Made by a program: the position numbers and the translations under genes | Shown here: in pieces, positions 52,340 to 61,698 of the stretch | How the letters are laid out: each line of letters starts with the position of its first letter | Position numbering within the stretch: the first letter of the stretch is position 1 | Notes under the pieces: generated by a model | What the model was told of the DNA's origin: nothing | Databases searched by the model: none | What the model saw: the letters and a program-made list of their open reading frames with translations, nothing else | Assembly (NCBI RefSeq): GCF_000565285.1 | Contig: NZ_APVL01000011.1 | Span: 62,001 to 126,000, forward strand | DNA from: Cytobacillus firmus DS1 | Lineage (GTDB): Bacteria; Bacillota; Bacilli; Bacillales; Cytobacillaceae | Direction: 5' to 3' | Length of the DNA stretch: 64,000 nt

Positions 52340-53995
52340 CTATTGTTTTAATGTGTTAGCATTTTCAATAACTTCTTTAGCTTGTTCACGCAATCTGAAT
52401 TTCTGAATTTTTCCTGAAGCTGTCATTGGATATTCATTTATAAATTCGATATAGCGGGGGATTTTATGGCGTGAGATCTTCCCTTTGCAATAATCGCGAA
52501 GTTCTTCTGCAGTTATGTCAGAGCCCTCCTTAGCTATTACCCAGGCGACCACTTCTTCACCATATACAGCATCAGGAACCCCGACCACCTGAACGTCCAG
52601 AATCTGCGGATGAGTATAAAGGAATTCTTCTATTTCTCGCGGATAAATATTTTCTCCGCCGCGGATGATCATATCCTTTAATCTGCCTGTGATTTTACAG
52701 TACCCGTTCTCATCCATTACAGCTAGATCCCCGGTATGGAGCCATCCATCTTCATCAATGGCCTCTTTTGTAGCATCCGGATTTTTATAATATCCCTTCA
52801 TGACATGGTAGCCTCTGGTACACAATTCTCCCTGTATACCAGAAGGAACTTCGTTATTTGTGCCCGGTTCTACAATTTTCACTTCCACATTCGGCAAAGC
52901 CCTTCCAACAGATTCTACTCTCAGCTCAATAGGATCATCTGTCCGGGTCTGGGTTATAACTGGAGATGACTCTGTTTGTCCATAGGCAATGGTTATTTCG
53001 CTTGCACCCATCTTTTCGATTACGCCTTTCATGACTTCAATCGGGCAATTGGAGCCAGCCATTATGCCGGTACGAAGGGTCGATAGATCATATTTGCTGA
53101 AATCAGGATCGTTCAGTTCTGCGATAAACATTGTCGGGACCCCATGGAGGCCTGTACATTTCTCATCCTGGACCGTCTGCAGAACAGCTTTAGGACTGAA
53201 TTCCTGCACAGGTACAATGGTGGCGCCGACGGATATGCATGCCATCGTTCCCAGCACACAGCCAAAGCAATGGAAAAATGGAACAGGAATACATAAGCGG
53301 TCATCTGTAGTTAATCGCATACAATTTGCAATATTGTATCCATTGTTAACGATGTTATTGTGGGTTAGCATAACCCCTTTCGGAAAGCCTGTCGTTCCTG
53401 ATGTATATTGCATATTAATGGCATCGTCCGGGTCCAGGCTTTCCATCCGCTCATCGAGTTCTCTGTCTGTGACTGATTCGCCCATCCCGATAATATCTTC
53501 CCAGCTGTAAGTCCCAGGAAAGCGTTTCTCTCCCATGACGATAACGTTTTTTAAGAAAGGCAGTCTTTTGCTTTTCAGCTGTCCCGGCTCGGAATCCTTC
53601 AGTTCCGGGACGATGCTGTACAGCATTTCTATGTAAGAGGTATCTCTGAACTTTTCCATCAGAACAATCGTTGTACTGTCAGACTGTTTTAAAAGATATT
53701 CCAGTTCAGCAGCTTGATAGTTTGTATTAACGGTTACAAGGACAGCACCCATTTTGCCTGTTGAAAACTGGCATGTGAGCCATTCTGGTGTATTTGTCGA
53801 CCATGCGGCAATATGCTCCCCTTTTTCAAGGCCCAGCTTCATAAACCCTTTGGCAGCAAGCCTGCAATATTCATTAAACTCCTTATAACTCATTCGGAGT
53901 CCGCGATCAGCATACACTACAGCTTCATGATCAGGGTGAAGGCCGGCTTTCTCCTCCAGGAGCTTCCCTACTGTAAGATTCAATAATTCCGTCAT
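52340..53995 (-). CDS. yngI: AMP-binding acyl-CoA synthetase (YngI-like)
   Basis: A 551-residue member of the acyl-CoA synthetase superfamily, activating a carboxylic acid with ATP and CoA via an acyl-AMP. Motifs: the P-loop YTSGTTGFPKG near residue 185, YGQTESSPV, GWLHTGDLA, GRLKDMIIRGGENIYP and the C-terminal catalytic Lys in ASGKIQKF. The length is close to B. subtilis YngI (549), a presumed fatty-acyl or acetoacetyl-CoA synthetase. The start is ATG 53995 behind AAGGAGG; the open frame to 54028 precedes that site. It is monocistronic here, without the neighbours of the B. subtilis yng operon. Confidence 0.85.
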   Translation of the reverse strand: MTELLNLTVGKLLEEKAGLHPDHEAVVYADRGLRMSYKEFNEYCRLAAKGFMKLGLEKGEHIAAWSTNTPEWLTCQFSTGKMGAVLVTVNTNYQAAELEYLLKQSDSTTIVLMEKFRDTSYIEMLYSIVPELKDSEPGQLKSKRLPFLKNVIVMGEKRFPGTYSWEDIIGMGESVTDRELDERMESLDPDDAINMQYTSGTTGFPKGVMLTHNNIVNNGYNIANCMRLTTDDRLCIPVPFFHCFGCVLGTMACISVGATIVPVQEFSPKAVLQTVQDEKCTGLHGVPTMFIAELNDPDFSKYDLSTLRTGIMAGSNCPIEVMKGVIEKMGASEITIAYGQTESSPVITQTRTDDPIELRVESVGRALPNVEVKIVEPGTNNEVPSGIQGELCTRGYHVMKGYYKNPDATKEAIDEDGWLHTGDLAVMDENGYCKITGRLKDMIIRGGENIYPREIEEFLYTHPQILDVQVVGVPDAVYGEEVVAWVIAKEGSDITAEELRDYCKGKISRHKIPRYIEFINEYPMTASGKIQKFRLREQAKEVIENANTLKQ

Positions 53996-54141
53996 CCAGA
54001 AATCCTCCTTGGTATATGATCTAATCATTATGCAAGATTCCTCTAAGGTGCTGATATAAAACGCTTACATTTTATGTTAACACATATTGCTGAATATTCA
54101 ATATTTTCATAAAGTGATAGTTTATAAATTTTCATAAGGTG

Positions 54142-54167
54142 AAAAAAACTGCCCTAAAAAAGGGCAG
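54142..54167 (-). terminator. Terminator after the VOC gene at 54195
   Basis: On the minus strand CTGCCCT / AGGGCAG is followed by TTTTTTT, about 28 bases past the stop codon. Confidence 0.85.
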
Positions 54168-54194
54168 CAGGTTTAAGTTGAAACTTCTCTCTTG

Positions 54195-54989
54195 TTAAAA
54201 ATAAAGACCTTCAAATAGTGATAGTTCTTTTTTTAGGCTTGGCGCCACTTGAACAGCAAAGGGTTTCTCACCCCTCTTACGAAGAACTTCCATTGTCCTT
54301 CCATTCTCGTATAATGGCTGGCAAAAGATGATATTAACTGAACCAATCAGAATGGCTGCTCTTTTGTCTTTTCCGTCACTGCTTATGTAAATATCATCCC
54401 GGGAAGCTGGCATGATCTCCTGCCATGCTGCCGCAGATTTTTCACAGTCTTTAGAAGCTATATAGACTGCTTCTATTTTTTTAGCAGCCAGCTTTTCATC
54501 CATTAGGCCGAGTTGTCTCAGCTCCGCAAATCTTTTATCATCTTCCTTGCCCCAATCTATAAAGAAAGGGTATTGATAGTCGTGATTTTCCTTTAAGAAA
54601 AGCATTCTCCAGGAAAGGATGCTTCCATCCGCCCTCTTCCTGCTTCCATCAAATATTGGAAGGGTCTCAAAGCCCTTTCCTGTTAATTCACCCTGCAGCT
54701 CTTCAATATTATTGGTTCGGAAGCAAAGCTGTCCGATCCCTTCTCCATTTCTGATTTCTTCTGTCAGCTGTTTAATGAGCGGATTATCGCTCCTTGAGGC
54801 AATATGATTCTTTTCAATGGATAAAAACTCAAGGTATGAATGCCCAATGTACAAGAGGCTGTTATATGTCCCCCAATTTTCATGGCTCCCCCCTGATATT
54901 GCCTTATATCCTTGATCCCTCCATTTTGCAGCAGCAGCAGCCGGCTTAGCCTTTATAAAGTGGACAATATGATCAAGCATTATATTCAT
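54195..54989 (-). CDS. Glyoxalase-like (VOC) domain protein
   Basis: A 264-residue protein of the long glyoxalase-like class. It has LDHIVHFIK at the start, with the first metal-ligand His, YNSLLYIGHSYLEFLSIE near residue 45, and GIGQLCFRT near 86. The second half repeats the fold in diverged form (AVYIASKDCEKSAAAWQEIM). The function is unknown. The start ATG has GGGAG upstream. It is monocistronic with a good terminator. Confidence 0.7.
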   Translation of the reverse strand: MNIMLDHIVHFIKAKPAAAAAKWRDQGYKAISGGSHENWGTYNSLLYIGHSYLEFLSIEKNHIASRSDNPLIKQLTEEIRNGEGIGQLCFRTNNIEELQGELTGKGFETLPIFDGSRKRADGSILSWRMLFLKENHDYQYPFFIDWGKEDDKRFAELRQLGLMDEKLAAKKIEAVYIASKDCEKSAAAWQEIMPASRDDIYISSDGKDKRAAILIGSVNIIFCQPLYENGRTMEVLRKRGEKPFAVQVAPSLKKELSLFEGLYF

Positions 54990-55201
54990 ATGCAGATTCT
55001 CCCTTTATTCAGTAGTTACTGTAAATTTTATCTTTCCTTTAAAACACAGTCTACTGTTAAAGCTATTGTGAAAAGAATTGCAGAAAAATGTCATCATAAT
55101 GTAATAAATCTTTTCTTTATAAAGGGTTCACAAAATTTTAAAAAACCTTTACAATAATAAAAAATAGAATATTCAATCCATTTAACCAGGAGGTATGCAT
55201 A

Positions 55202-55333
55202 ATGAAAATTATGAGTAATGAGCAGCTGGTCGTCTCGTATCGTGATGCATTAAAGTCAGGGTCTGAAAAGGAATGGATTAGGATATTAAAAACGGAGATT
55301 CAAAAACGGGGCTTAAGACCGTTTAAAGAGTAG
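55202..55333 (+). CDS. sda: Sporulation histidine kinase inhibitor Sda
   Basis: A 43-residue helical hairpin protein. The pattern S-(N/D)-E-x-L-x2-SY-x2-A, then I-x2-L-x2-EI-x-(K/R)R-x-L, matches B. subtilis Sda (46 residues), the checkpoint protein that binds the sporulation kinase KinA/KinB and blocks autophosphorylation when replication is perturbed. The strong ribosome site AGGAGG lies upstream and a good terminator downstream. I see no DnaA box in the 150 bases before it, although DnaA controls sda in B. subtilis. A family A repeat begins inside its terminator T run. Confidence 0.8.
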   Translation: MKIMSNEQLVVSYRDALKSGSEKEWIRILKTEIQKRGLRPFKE

Positions 55334-55379
55334 GTTTCAAAATCCATATTAGTTAGCCAAATACTTATTGATTATGTAG

Positions 55380-55404
55380 AGCGGGAGCTATTCCCGCTTT
55401 TTTT
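55380..55404 (+). terminator. Terminator after sda
   Basis: AGCGGGA / TCCCGCT is followed by seven T. The last T bases are also the first bases of family A copy A5. Confidence 0.85.
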
Positions 55405-55792
55405 ATCGCAGTCTAACGGGCAGTAAGACCCCCACTTCAAGACTCAGAGGAATCAAAGGAGGATAAGTGGGAGTCAAACTGCCCAATCTAGCTGCGGCTC
55501 CTAGGGGCTCGAGGTCATAAGCCAATCAGCTGATGGGAAGAAAAGCACTCCCCTCCATCTGCTCGTCTTATGCTTGTCACCCCAAGGCAAGTCGCTTCGC
55601 TTTATAATGTAAAGGCCCGATTGGTGAGATACAGTGAAACTTGCCGACGCGCAGGCAGAGGCTTAGTTGAATCAATCGGGTTCGTAGTGTCGATTAATCG
55701 AAGCGCTAGCCGAGATCTTAGCGACACTAGAACGCGACTAACAATCAGTGGGGGATAAGGAAAACCCCCCACTGATTGAAGTTTCACTTTAT
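55402..55792 (+). repeat. Family A repeat, copy A5, interrupted by family B
   Basis: A family A element (TTTATCGCAGTC...GTTTCACTTTAT), well conserved. It is split by a 124-base family B insertion at 55485-55608, between CTGCCC and GTAAAGGCCC of hairpin 1. It runs in the direction of sda and ends one base into the stop codon of the minus-strand small gene at 55792. Confidence 0.9.
55485..55608 (+). repeat. Family B repeat inserted in family A copy A5
   Basis: This 124-base unit starts AATCTAGCTGCGGCTCC, contains GGGCTCGAGGTCATAAGCC and CGTCTTATGCTTGTC, and ends GTCGCTTCGCTTTATAAT. These are family B core words. The flanking family A sequence is intact on both sides, so B inserted after A. Confidence 0.85.
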
Positions 55793-55917
55793 TATCTTCG
55801 GACGTATGCTGTCAGTTTGTTTGCTTTTTTTATATTTTCATATTCCTCTTCACTTAGTACCCCTAATTTTTTTAACATCGCACTATACTGCAGAATTTTC
55901 ATTTGCCTTCTTTTCAA
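55792..55917 (-). CDS. Small basic protein with SHOCT-like segment
   Basis: A 41-residue Lys/Arg-rich protein, with LKKLGVLSEEEYENIKKANK resembling a short SHOCT-type oligomerisation motif. The start is TTG 55917 behind AGGTGATAA; an internal ATG at codon 6 is an alternative. The stop codon TAA touches the end of family A copy A5. The assignment is tentative because of its size. Confidence 0.4.
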   Translation of the reverse strand: MKRRQMKILQYSAMLKKLGVLSEEEYENIKKANKLTAYVRR

Positions 55918-55993
55918 GGTTATCACCTGCTTTTTAATATACTATTCATAACCTGTACATTGTTTCCTTAATGCAAATAATTTTCCATAACGA

Positions 55994-56062
55994 AAGCTCC
56001 AGCTCCTTGCTCACCACCGACACCTCGAGGGGTGAGCAAGGTGCTGGAACTGGATGCAGATA
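55994..56062. repeat. Degenerate family B remnant
   Basis: GCTCCAGCTCCTTGCTCACC and the mirrored GGTGAGCAAGGTGCTGGAACTGG form a hairpin around GACACCTCGAGG. The words CTCCAG and CCTCGAGG are those of family B, so this looks like a shortened, rearranged copy. Confidence 0.5.
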
Positions 56063-56115
56063 CTCTTCCACAGAGTTTATTAATATCGTTCATTTTTAAA
56101 GTTTCCTATGCAACT

Positions 56116-56147
56116 AAAAAACCAGAGCGGAACTCCACTCTGGTTTC
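56116..56147 (-). terminator. Terminator of the odhAB operon
   Basis: On the minus strand AAACCAGAG / CTCTGGTTT is followed by TTTAG, just past the odhB stop codon. Confidence 0.88.
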
Positions 56148-56155
56148 ATTAGTTA

Positions 56156-57409
56156 TTAGGCTTCAAAAAGAAGGCTTTCCGGATCTTCAATCAGTTCCTT
56201 GACGCGTTTCAGGAATGTTACAGCTTCCTTTCCGTCAACAATGCGGTGGTCATAGGATAGTGCGATGTACATCATTGGACGGTTTTCCATTCTTTCAGCA
56301 TCTATCGCAACCGGGCGCAGCTGGATGGAGTGCATTCCAAGGATACCAACCTGAGGTCCGTTCAGAATTGGCGTAGACATCATGCTGCCAAATACACCGC
56401 CATTTGTGATGGTGAAGCTTCCTCCCTGCAGATCTGAAAGAGCAAGCTTATTGTCTCTTGCCTTCACTGCAAGGTCCATGATATCCTTTTCGATTTCTGC
56501 AAAGTTCTTGCGGTCAGCGTCACGGACAACCGGAACGACAAGACCTTCTGGAGCTGAAACAGCGATACCAATATCATAGAATTTTTTCAGAACGATCTCA
56601 TTGCCTTGAATTTCAGCATTTAAGTAAGGATTTTTCTTAAGTGCTGCAACGACCGCTTTTGTGAAAAATGACATGAAGCCAAGCTTAACATCGTTTTCTT
56701 CAAAGAATTTATCTTTCCGCTTCTTGCGAAGGTTCATCACATTTGTCATGTCCACTTCATTGAACGTTGTCAGCATGGCTGCTGTTTGCTGAACTTCTAC
56801 AAGGCGATTTGCAATTGTCTGGCGGCGGCGGGACATTTTAATCCGTTCCACTTCTTTTCCGCCTGATGCCTGTTCAGCCGGTTTCGAAGCTGCTGCCGGT
56901 TTTGGTGTTTGAGCCTGCTGTTTTGCCTGGTTAGGATTAAAGGATTCAACATCCTGTGTTCTGATTCTGCCCAGTGGATCGGCTGTCGGCACCTGGCTCA
57001 GGTCAATGCCCTTTTCTCTTGCCAGTTTCCGCGCTGCAGGTGAAGCGATTGGACGCTGTCCGCCAGTTTTTTCTTCAGCTGCTGGCTGTGCTGGCTGCTC
57101 CTCTGCCTTAGGCTCTTCCGCTTTTGCAGCTTCAGGCTTTTCTTCCGCTTTTTCCGGAGCAGAAGCAGCTTGTCCGCTTTCATTAACGACAGCAATGGTT
57201 TCACCTACATTAACCGTGTCGCCTTCCTGTGCTCTGATTTCCTGTAAAACTCCGCTATGTTCAGAAATAATTTCAACATTTACTTTGTCCGTTTCAAGTT
57301 CGACAACATAGTCACCTTTATTGACAGTGTCACCAGGCTGTTTCAGCCACTGTGCCACCGTACCTTCTGTAATGGATTCCGCCAATTCTGGAACTTTGAT
57401 TTCTGCCAC
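56156..57409 (-). CDS. odhB: Dihydrolipoyllysine succinyltransferase (E2 of 2-oxoglutarate dehydrogenase)
   Basis: A 417-residue E2 component, the same length as B. subtilis OdhB. In order: a lipoyl domain (1-76) with the lipoylated Lys in ETDKVNVE, a Pro/Ala/Glu linker, the E3-binding domain (about 120-155, [20 protein letters not shown]), a second linker and the catalytic domain (185-417) ending with the active-site His in SYDHRIVDG. It transfers succinyl groups to CoA in the TCA cycle. The start is GTG 57409 behind GGAGGAAA. It is the second gene of the operon, but a family A repeat of about 256 bp separates it from odhA. Confidence 0.94.
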   Translation of the reverse strand: MAEIKVPELAESITEGTVAQWLKQPGDTVNKGDYVVELETDKVNVEIISEHSGVLQEIRAQEGDTVNVGETIAVVNESGQAASAPEKAEEKPEAAKAEEPKAEEQPAQPAAEEKTGGQRPIASPAARKLAREKGIDLSQVPTADPLGRIRTQDVESFNPNQAKQQAQTPKPAAASKPAEQASGGKEVERIKMSRRRQTIANRLVEVQQTAAMLTTFNEVDMTNVMNLRKKRKDKFFEENDVKLGFMSFFTKAVVAALKKNPYLNAEIQGNEIVLKKFYDIGIAVSAPEGLVVPVVRDADRKNFAEIEKDIMDLAVKARDNKLALSDLQGGSFTITNGGVFGSMMSTPILNGPQVGILGMHSIQLRPVAIDAERMENRPMMYIALSYDHRIVDGKEAVTFLKRVKELIEDPESLLFEA

Positions 57410-57437
57410 CTTAATTTCCTCCTTCTTGCTTCCGTGT

Positions 57438-57693
57438 TAAAGTGAAACTTCAATCAGTGGGGGATTTTTCCCACTGATTGTTAGTCGCGTTCTAGTGTCG
57501 CTAAGATCTCCGCTAACGCTTCGATCGACTCTACGAACCCGATTGGTTCAACTAAGCCTCTGCCTGTGCATCGGCAAGTTTCACTATCTCACTAATCGGG
57601 CCCTTACGGGGAGTTTGACTCCCGCTAAATCTATTTCAATCCATCTATCTAGTCTTAATGCGGGAGTTTTACTGCCCGTTGGACTGCGATAGG
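57438..57693 (-). repeat. Family A repeat, copy A6, inside the odhAB operon
   Basis: A family A element in minus orientation, the direction of odhAB transcription. Its first 25 bases (TATCGCAGTCCAACGGGCAGTAA on that strand) are the last codons and stop of odhA. Hairpin 1 is diverged in its loop; hairpins 2 and 4 are conserved. It fills nearly all of the odhA-odhB gap. Confidence 0.92.
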
Positions 57694-60506
57694 GTTTCTT
57701 CTATTATGCGTGCTTGTTCTTTCTTATGAACAGTCGGGTCACCTTCTGCCGGGCTTGATCGGCGTCTTCTTCCGATGTATCTGACTTCAATGTCACTGCC
57801 TGCGATTTCTTTCAGTCTAGGTTCAACGAAATTCCAAGCACCCATATTTTTAGGTTCTTCCTGAATCCAGATAATCTCTTCCACATTTGGATAACGGGTT
57901 AAAATGTCTTTGATCTGATTCATTGGGAACGGATAGATTTCTTCCACACGTAAAATATGGAACCAATCCTGGTCCGGATAGTTTTTCAGGTTTTCGGCTA
58001 AATCAATTGTGATCTTTCCTGTTCCAAGAATGATGCGTTTCACTTTTTCATGATTTTGACCTAAACCAGGCTGTTCGATAACGGATCGGAATTCTCCTTC
58101 GCTCAATTCAATTCCATTTGATGCGACAGTCGGATTGCGCAGCAGACTCTTCGGAGACATGATCACTAACGGGCGAACTTCCTCTTTTCCGAGTATGGCA
58201 GCCTGTCTTCTTAAAATATGGAAGTACTGTGCTGATGAAGAAAGATTGGCAACTGTCCAGTTATTTTCAGCTGCAAGAGTCAGGAATCTTTCCAGGCGCG
58301 CACTTGAATGTTCTGGTCCCTGTCCTTCATAACCGTGCGGAAGGAGCATGACAAGACCTGATTTTTGGCCCCATTTTGCTCGGCCGGCAGCAATAAACTG
58401 GTCAAACATTACCTGTGCTGCATTGGCAAAATCACCATATTGAGCTTCCCATAAAACAAGGGTTTCCGGAGCAAATACATTATATCCATATTCAAAGCCT
58501 ACAACAGCGGCTTCAGATAATGGACTATTATGGACAGCGAATGAAGCCTTGGCAGTTGAGAGCTTATGCAAAGGTGAATACGCTTTTCCAGTTGTATGAT
58601 CATGCAGGACAACGTTTCTTTGAGCAAATGTTCCTCTCTCTGAATCCTGGCCAGTCAGTCTGACAGGTGTGCCATCAGAGAGGATGGTTGCAAATGCCAG
58701 TGTTTCTGCGAGGCCCCAATCAATTTTGCCGTCCCCTTCAAGCGCTTCCATTCTGCGCTGAAGGATTTTTCCGAGTTTATCAAATACCTTGAAATCCGCC
58801 GGCCATTTTAATAATTCTTCATTGATTTGCTTTAGTTTATCAATTGAAACGGCTGTATTAATTTTTGGCAGACCCTTTTCGACAGTTTCAGGAGGATCGG
58901 TTAACTCAGCTTCCTTCTTTTCTTTTGGCACTTTTTCATAGGCTGCCTTCATTTTTGCCAGCACTTCATCATGGACGCCTTCAGCTTCCTCTTTACTGAT
59001 GATCTTTTCATTTAACAGCTTTTCAGCATACAGCGCTTTCACGGTTGGCCGCTTGCGTACAATATTATACATAAGAGGATTGGTCGTCATAGGCTCGTCC
59101 ATCTCGTTATGTCCAAATCGGCGGTATCCGATTAAATCGATGAGGATATCCTTCTGAAACTTGGCACGATATTCGCAGGCAATTCTTGCCGCTGCAACTA
59201 CTGCTTCAGGTTCGTCTGCATTAACATGCATAATTGGCATTTCATACCCTTTGGCCAGATCACTTGCATATCTTGTAGAACGTGAATCATGTGATTCTGT
59301 TGTGAACCCTATTGTATTATTGGCAATGATATGGATCGAACCGCCTGTATTATAGCCAGTCAGCTGTCCGAGGTTAAGTGTTTCTGCTACAATACCCTGT
59401 CCAGGGAATGCTGCGTCTCCATGAATGATAATGGCTAAAGCCGCTTTTGGATCTACTTCAGGATAACCGGCCTTTGTTCTGTTGTCCTGTGAAGCTCTCG
59501 TGTAGCCCTCAACAAGTGAACCGACAAATTCAAGGTGGCTCGGATTGTTAGCTAATGTCAGTCTGGCTATGGTCGTATTCTCATCTTTGATCTGTTTATC
59601 AAGACCGAGATGATATTTAACGTCTCCTGTCCAGCCGTAATTGATTCCAATGGATCCTTCGGATGGAACAAGTTCTTTATTTGGCGCATGCTGGAATTCC
59701 GCGAAGATCATTTCATATGGCTTTCCAAGCACATGGGCAAGAACATTTAGCCTGCCGCGGTGGGCCATACCGATGTTAATCGTTTTCGCTCCATCAGAAA
59801 CGGATTCAGAAACAATTTCATCCAGTAATGGAACCATTGTATCCAGACCCTCAATGGAGAATCTCTTCTGTCCGACGAAGGTTTTATGAAGGAACTTTTC
59901 AAACTCCTCAACTTCAGTCAGTCTTCTTAAAACTTTCAGTTTTTCCGCCTTTTGCATTGATAGTTTGTGGCTGTTGGCCCCTATTTTGCGGCGAAGCCAG
60001 TCTTTTTCGTTTTCATCAAATATATGCTGGAATTCAAAAGCAATGGGTCCCATATAAGCACTCTTCAGGAATTCAATTGCTTCAAGTCCGTTTCGTAAAG
60101 GATATGAGGCATCTTTGGTAATGACGCCGGCAGGGATCTCTTTTAAGTCATTTTCAGTTAAGCCATATTTGCTCAGTTCAAATAAAGCAGTTTCTGATTT
60201 ATTGTTACCCAGCGGATAAATATCTGCAGCCAAGTGGCCATAAGTACGAATATTATCCGCTAGGCGAATAGCAGCAAGTGTTTTCTCAAGCTGTCCGGCA
60301 TTCATTGGCTGATTTGCTGATGAAGCCATTTGGGCCGTTCCTTCACTCGCAAGTGGGGAACCATTTTTTTCAAAGTACTCTTTCATTTCAGGATCAATCG
60401 ATGATGGATCCTCTAAATATCTTTCATAAAGTTCAATAACGTAGCCAAGGTTCGGGCCATGAAATCCCTGTTCAAAAGGTCCCTCACCATTCGATGGCTT
60501 TTTCAT
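57669..60506 (-). CDS. odhA: 2-oxoglutarate dehydrogenase E1 component
   Basis: A 945-residue thiamine-diphosphate-dependent E1 subunit, close to B. subtilis OdhA (944). Seen: [16 protein letters not shown] near residue 245, the ThDP/Mg segment [12 protein letters not shown]...NNTIGFTT around 350-400, HNEMDEP and [21 protein letters not shown] near 735. It decarboxylates 2-oxoglutarate and passes the succinyl group to OdhB. The final residues LSQSNGQ and the stop codon come from the inserted family A repeat, so the native C-terminal few residues were replaced. The start ATG has GGAGG upstream. Confidence 0.94.
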   Translation of the reverse strand: MKKPSNGEGPFEQGFHGPNLGYVIELYERYLEDPSSIDPEMKEYFEKNGSPLASEGTAQMASSANQPMNAGQLEKTLAAIRLADNIRTYGHLAADIYPLGNNKSETALFELSKYGLTENDLKEIPAGVITKDASYPLRNGLEAIEFLKSAYMGPIAFEFQHIFDENEKDWLRRKIGANSHKLSMQKAEKLKVLRRLTEVEEFEKFLHKTFVGQKRFSIEGLDTMVPLLDEIVSESVSDGAKTINIGMAHRGRLNVLAHVLGKPYEMIFAEFQHAPNKELVPSEGSIGINYGWTGDVKYHLGLDKQIKDENTTIARLTLANNPSHLEFVGSLVEGYTRASQDNRTKAGYPEVDPKAALAIIIHGDAAFPGQGIVAETLNLGQLTGYNTGGSIHIIANNTIGFTTESHDSRSTRYASDLAKGYEMPIMHVNADEPEAVVAAARIACEYRAKFQKDILIDLIGYRRFGHNEMDEPMTTNPLMYNIVRKRPTVKALYAEKLLNEKIISKEEAEGVHDEVLAKMKAAYEKVPKEKKEAELTDPPETVEKGLPKINTAVSIDKLKQINEELLKWPADFKVFDKLGKILQRRMEALEGDGKIDWGLAETLAFATILSDGTPVRLTGQDSERGTFAQRNVVLHDHTTGKAYSPLHKLSTAKASFAVHNSPLSEAAVVGFEYGYNVFAPETLVLWEAQYGDFANAAQVMFDQFIAAGRAKWGQKSGLVMLLPHGYEGQGPEHSSARLERFLTLAAENNWTVANLSSSAQYFHILRRQAAILGKEEVRPLVIMSPKSLLRNPTVASNGIELSEGEFRSVIEQPGLGQNHEKVKRIILGTGKITIDLAENLKNYPDQDWFHILRVEEIYPFPMNQIKDILTRYPNVEEIIWIQEEPKNMGAWNFVEPRLKEIAGSDIEVRYIGRRRRSSPAEGDPTVHKKEQARIIEETLSQSNGQ

Positions 60507-60652
60507 GGAAAATTACCTCCATAACTGTTTTGTAAGTGAATAATTCAATACGTTTTCTCTCCTTAAAAATACAATACCCATCATTAGAATGTATTAACAA
60601 TTCATTTTTACGAATAATAATATTTTTCAGAGGATAAAACGTTTCCACAGTT

Positions 60653-60681
60653 ATTCTAACACGTAAAATCTAGTTGCACAA
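60653..60681 (-). promoter_or_regulatory. Predicted sigma-A promoter of odhAB
   Basis: On the minus strand the -35 TTGTGC (60676-60681), exactly 17 bases, and the -10 TAGAAT (60653-60658) set the start near 60646, about 140 bases before odhA. A weak cre-like word, TGGAAACGTTTTAT (11 of 14), overlaps the start. Nothing else gene-like lies in 60507-60820. Confidence 0.55.
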
Positions 60682-60796
60682 AGATAAAAACATGAATATA
60701 GTGGAAAACTATTAAAAAATTTTTTTAGCAATTACTTATTCTAAAAAAATGTTTTGTTAAAGGTTAAACATTTATAATATGAAGTAACATGAACAT

Positions 60797-60823
60797 AAAA
60801 AAAGCCGAAGTGCTTCGGCTTTA
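60797..60823 (-). terminator. Terminator of the gene at 60821
   Basis: On the minus strand AAAGCCGAAG / CTTCGGCTTT is followed by TTTT. The stem begins at the stop codon. Confidence 0.85.
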
Positions 60824-61060
60824 AAAAGTTTCTATCAGGTTTATATAGATTTGTTTCGATTCATTGGTATTTTTTCTGTTTTCTTTAAGGGAAGATTCAA
60901 TGGCTTCTCTAGTATCCACGGGAAAATCAAAATGACCGCAAGTTGTACATTTTTTGAATAAGCTGCCGGCAACATTCACTTCAATGCCATCAATTGTCCG
61001 GAAAACGGCTGGCCCATCTGTTTCGGCAAATCTATGAAGGCAGTGACTATGTTCTTGCAT
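60821..61060 (-). CDS. Small hypothetical protein, possible metal-binding
   Basis: A 79-residue soluble protein. HSHCLHRFAE at the N-terminus and KKCTTCGHFDFPVD in the middle place one Cys and three His near a CxxC pair, so metal binding is possible. I recognise no family. The ATG follows GGAGGG; a terminator overlaps the stop codon. It lies upstream of odhA on the same strand but ends in its own terminator. Confidence 0.55.
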   Translation of the reverse strand: MQEHSHCLHRFAETDGPAVFRTIDGIEVNVAGSLFKKCTTCGHFDFPVDTREAIESSLKENRKNTNESKQIYINLIETF

Positions 61061-61145
61061 AAATGCTTCCCTCCAAGAAAAATATTATTTTCCCTATTAT
61101 TATAAAGGAAATATTCTGAACTTTAAAGCGTTCTACCTATAACTG

Positions 61146-61406
61146 TTTATCGCAGTCTAACGGACAGTAAGACCCCCACCTCAAGACTCAGAGGAACCCA
61201 TGGAGGTAAAGTGGCGATCAACCTGCCCGTAAAGGCCCGATTGGTGAGATACAGTGAAACTTGCCGACGTGCAGGCACAGGCTTAGTTGAACCAATCGGG
61301 TTCGCAGTGTCGATTGATCGAAGCGCTAGCGGAGATCTTAGCGACACTAGAACGCGACTAACAATCAGTGGGGAAAAAACCCCCACTGATTGAAGTTTCT
61401 CTTTAT
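61146..61406 (+). repeat. Family A repeat, copy A7
   Basis: A full-length family A element (TTTATCGCAGTC...GTTTCTCTTTAT), well conserved in all four hairpins, in the space between divergent genes upstream of the metI promoter. It is not attached to a gene end. Confidence 0.9.
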
Positions 61407-61454
61407 GCCAGCAGGAGTCATTTTAAATCAATACATGAAATATTCAAAAAAGTG

Positions 61455-61484
61455 TTGACTATTAACGGTTTACTGTAGTAAAGT
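61455..61484 (+). promoter_or_regulatory. Predicted promoter of the metI riboswitch transcript
   Basis: The -35 TTGACT (61455-61460), 18 bases, and the weak -10 TAAAGT (61479-61484) predict a start near 61491, about 17 bases before the riboswitch. Confidence 0.5.
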
Positions 61485-61507
61485 TTAGAGAAAATTTAAT
61501 ATTTGAT

Positions 61508-61675
61508 TTCTTATCCAGAGAGGTCGAGGGTAAGGCCCGACGACGCCTCAGCAACCAGCAATCGTATTTTGATTGAAAAGGTGCTAATTCCTGCAAGTTT
61601 TTTAGAAACTTGAAAGATAAGAAGAATGGCTGTTCACATTAAAAAGTCTTCTTCTTATAGAAGGCTTTTTTTATT
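61508..61675 (+). ncRNA. SAM-I (S-box) riboswitch with terminator
   Basis: Core S-box words are present in order: CTTATCCAGAGAGG, CGAGGGTAAGGCCCGACGA, CCTCAGCAACC, AAAGGTGCTAATTCCTGC and the closing GAAAGATAAGAAG, which pairs with the first word as P1. A terminator follows at 61641-61672 (AAAAAGTCTTCT / AGAAGGCTTTTT). Its CTTCTTCTTAT can instead pair with ATAAGAAG to form an antiterminator. When SAM is high, P1 forms and transcription of metI-metC stops. The distal part of 61061-61698 holds only repeat A7, the promoter and this element. Confidence 0.93.
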
Positions 61676-61698
61676 ATAACGAAGGAGTGTTTACAAGC

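Noticed and set aside
60634-60650. cre box at the odhAB promoter
   Set aside because: TGGAAACGTTTTAT has three mismatches to the cre consensus. It is noted in the promoter entry but not called.
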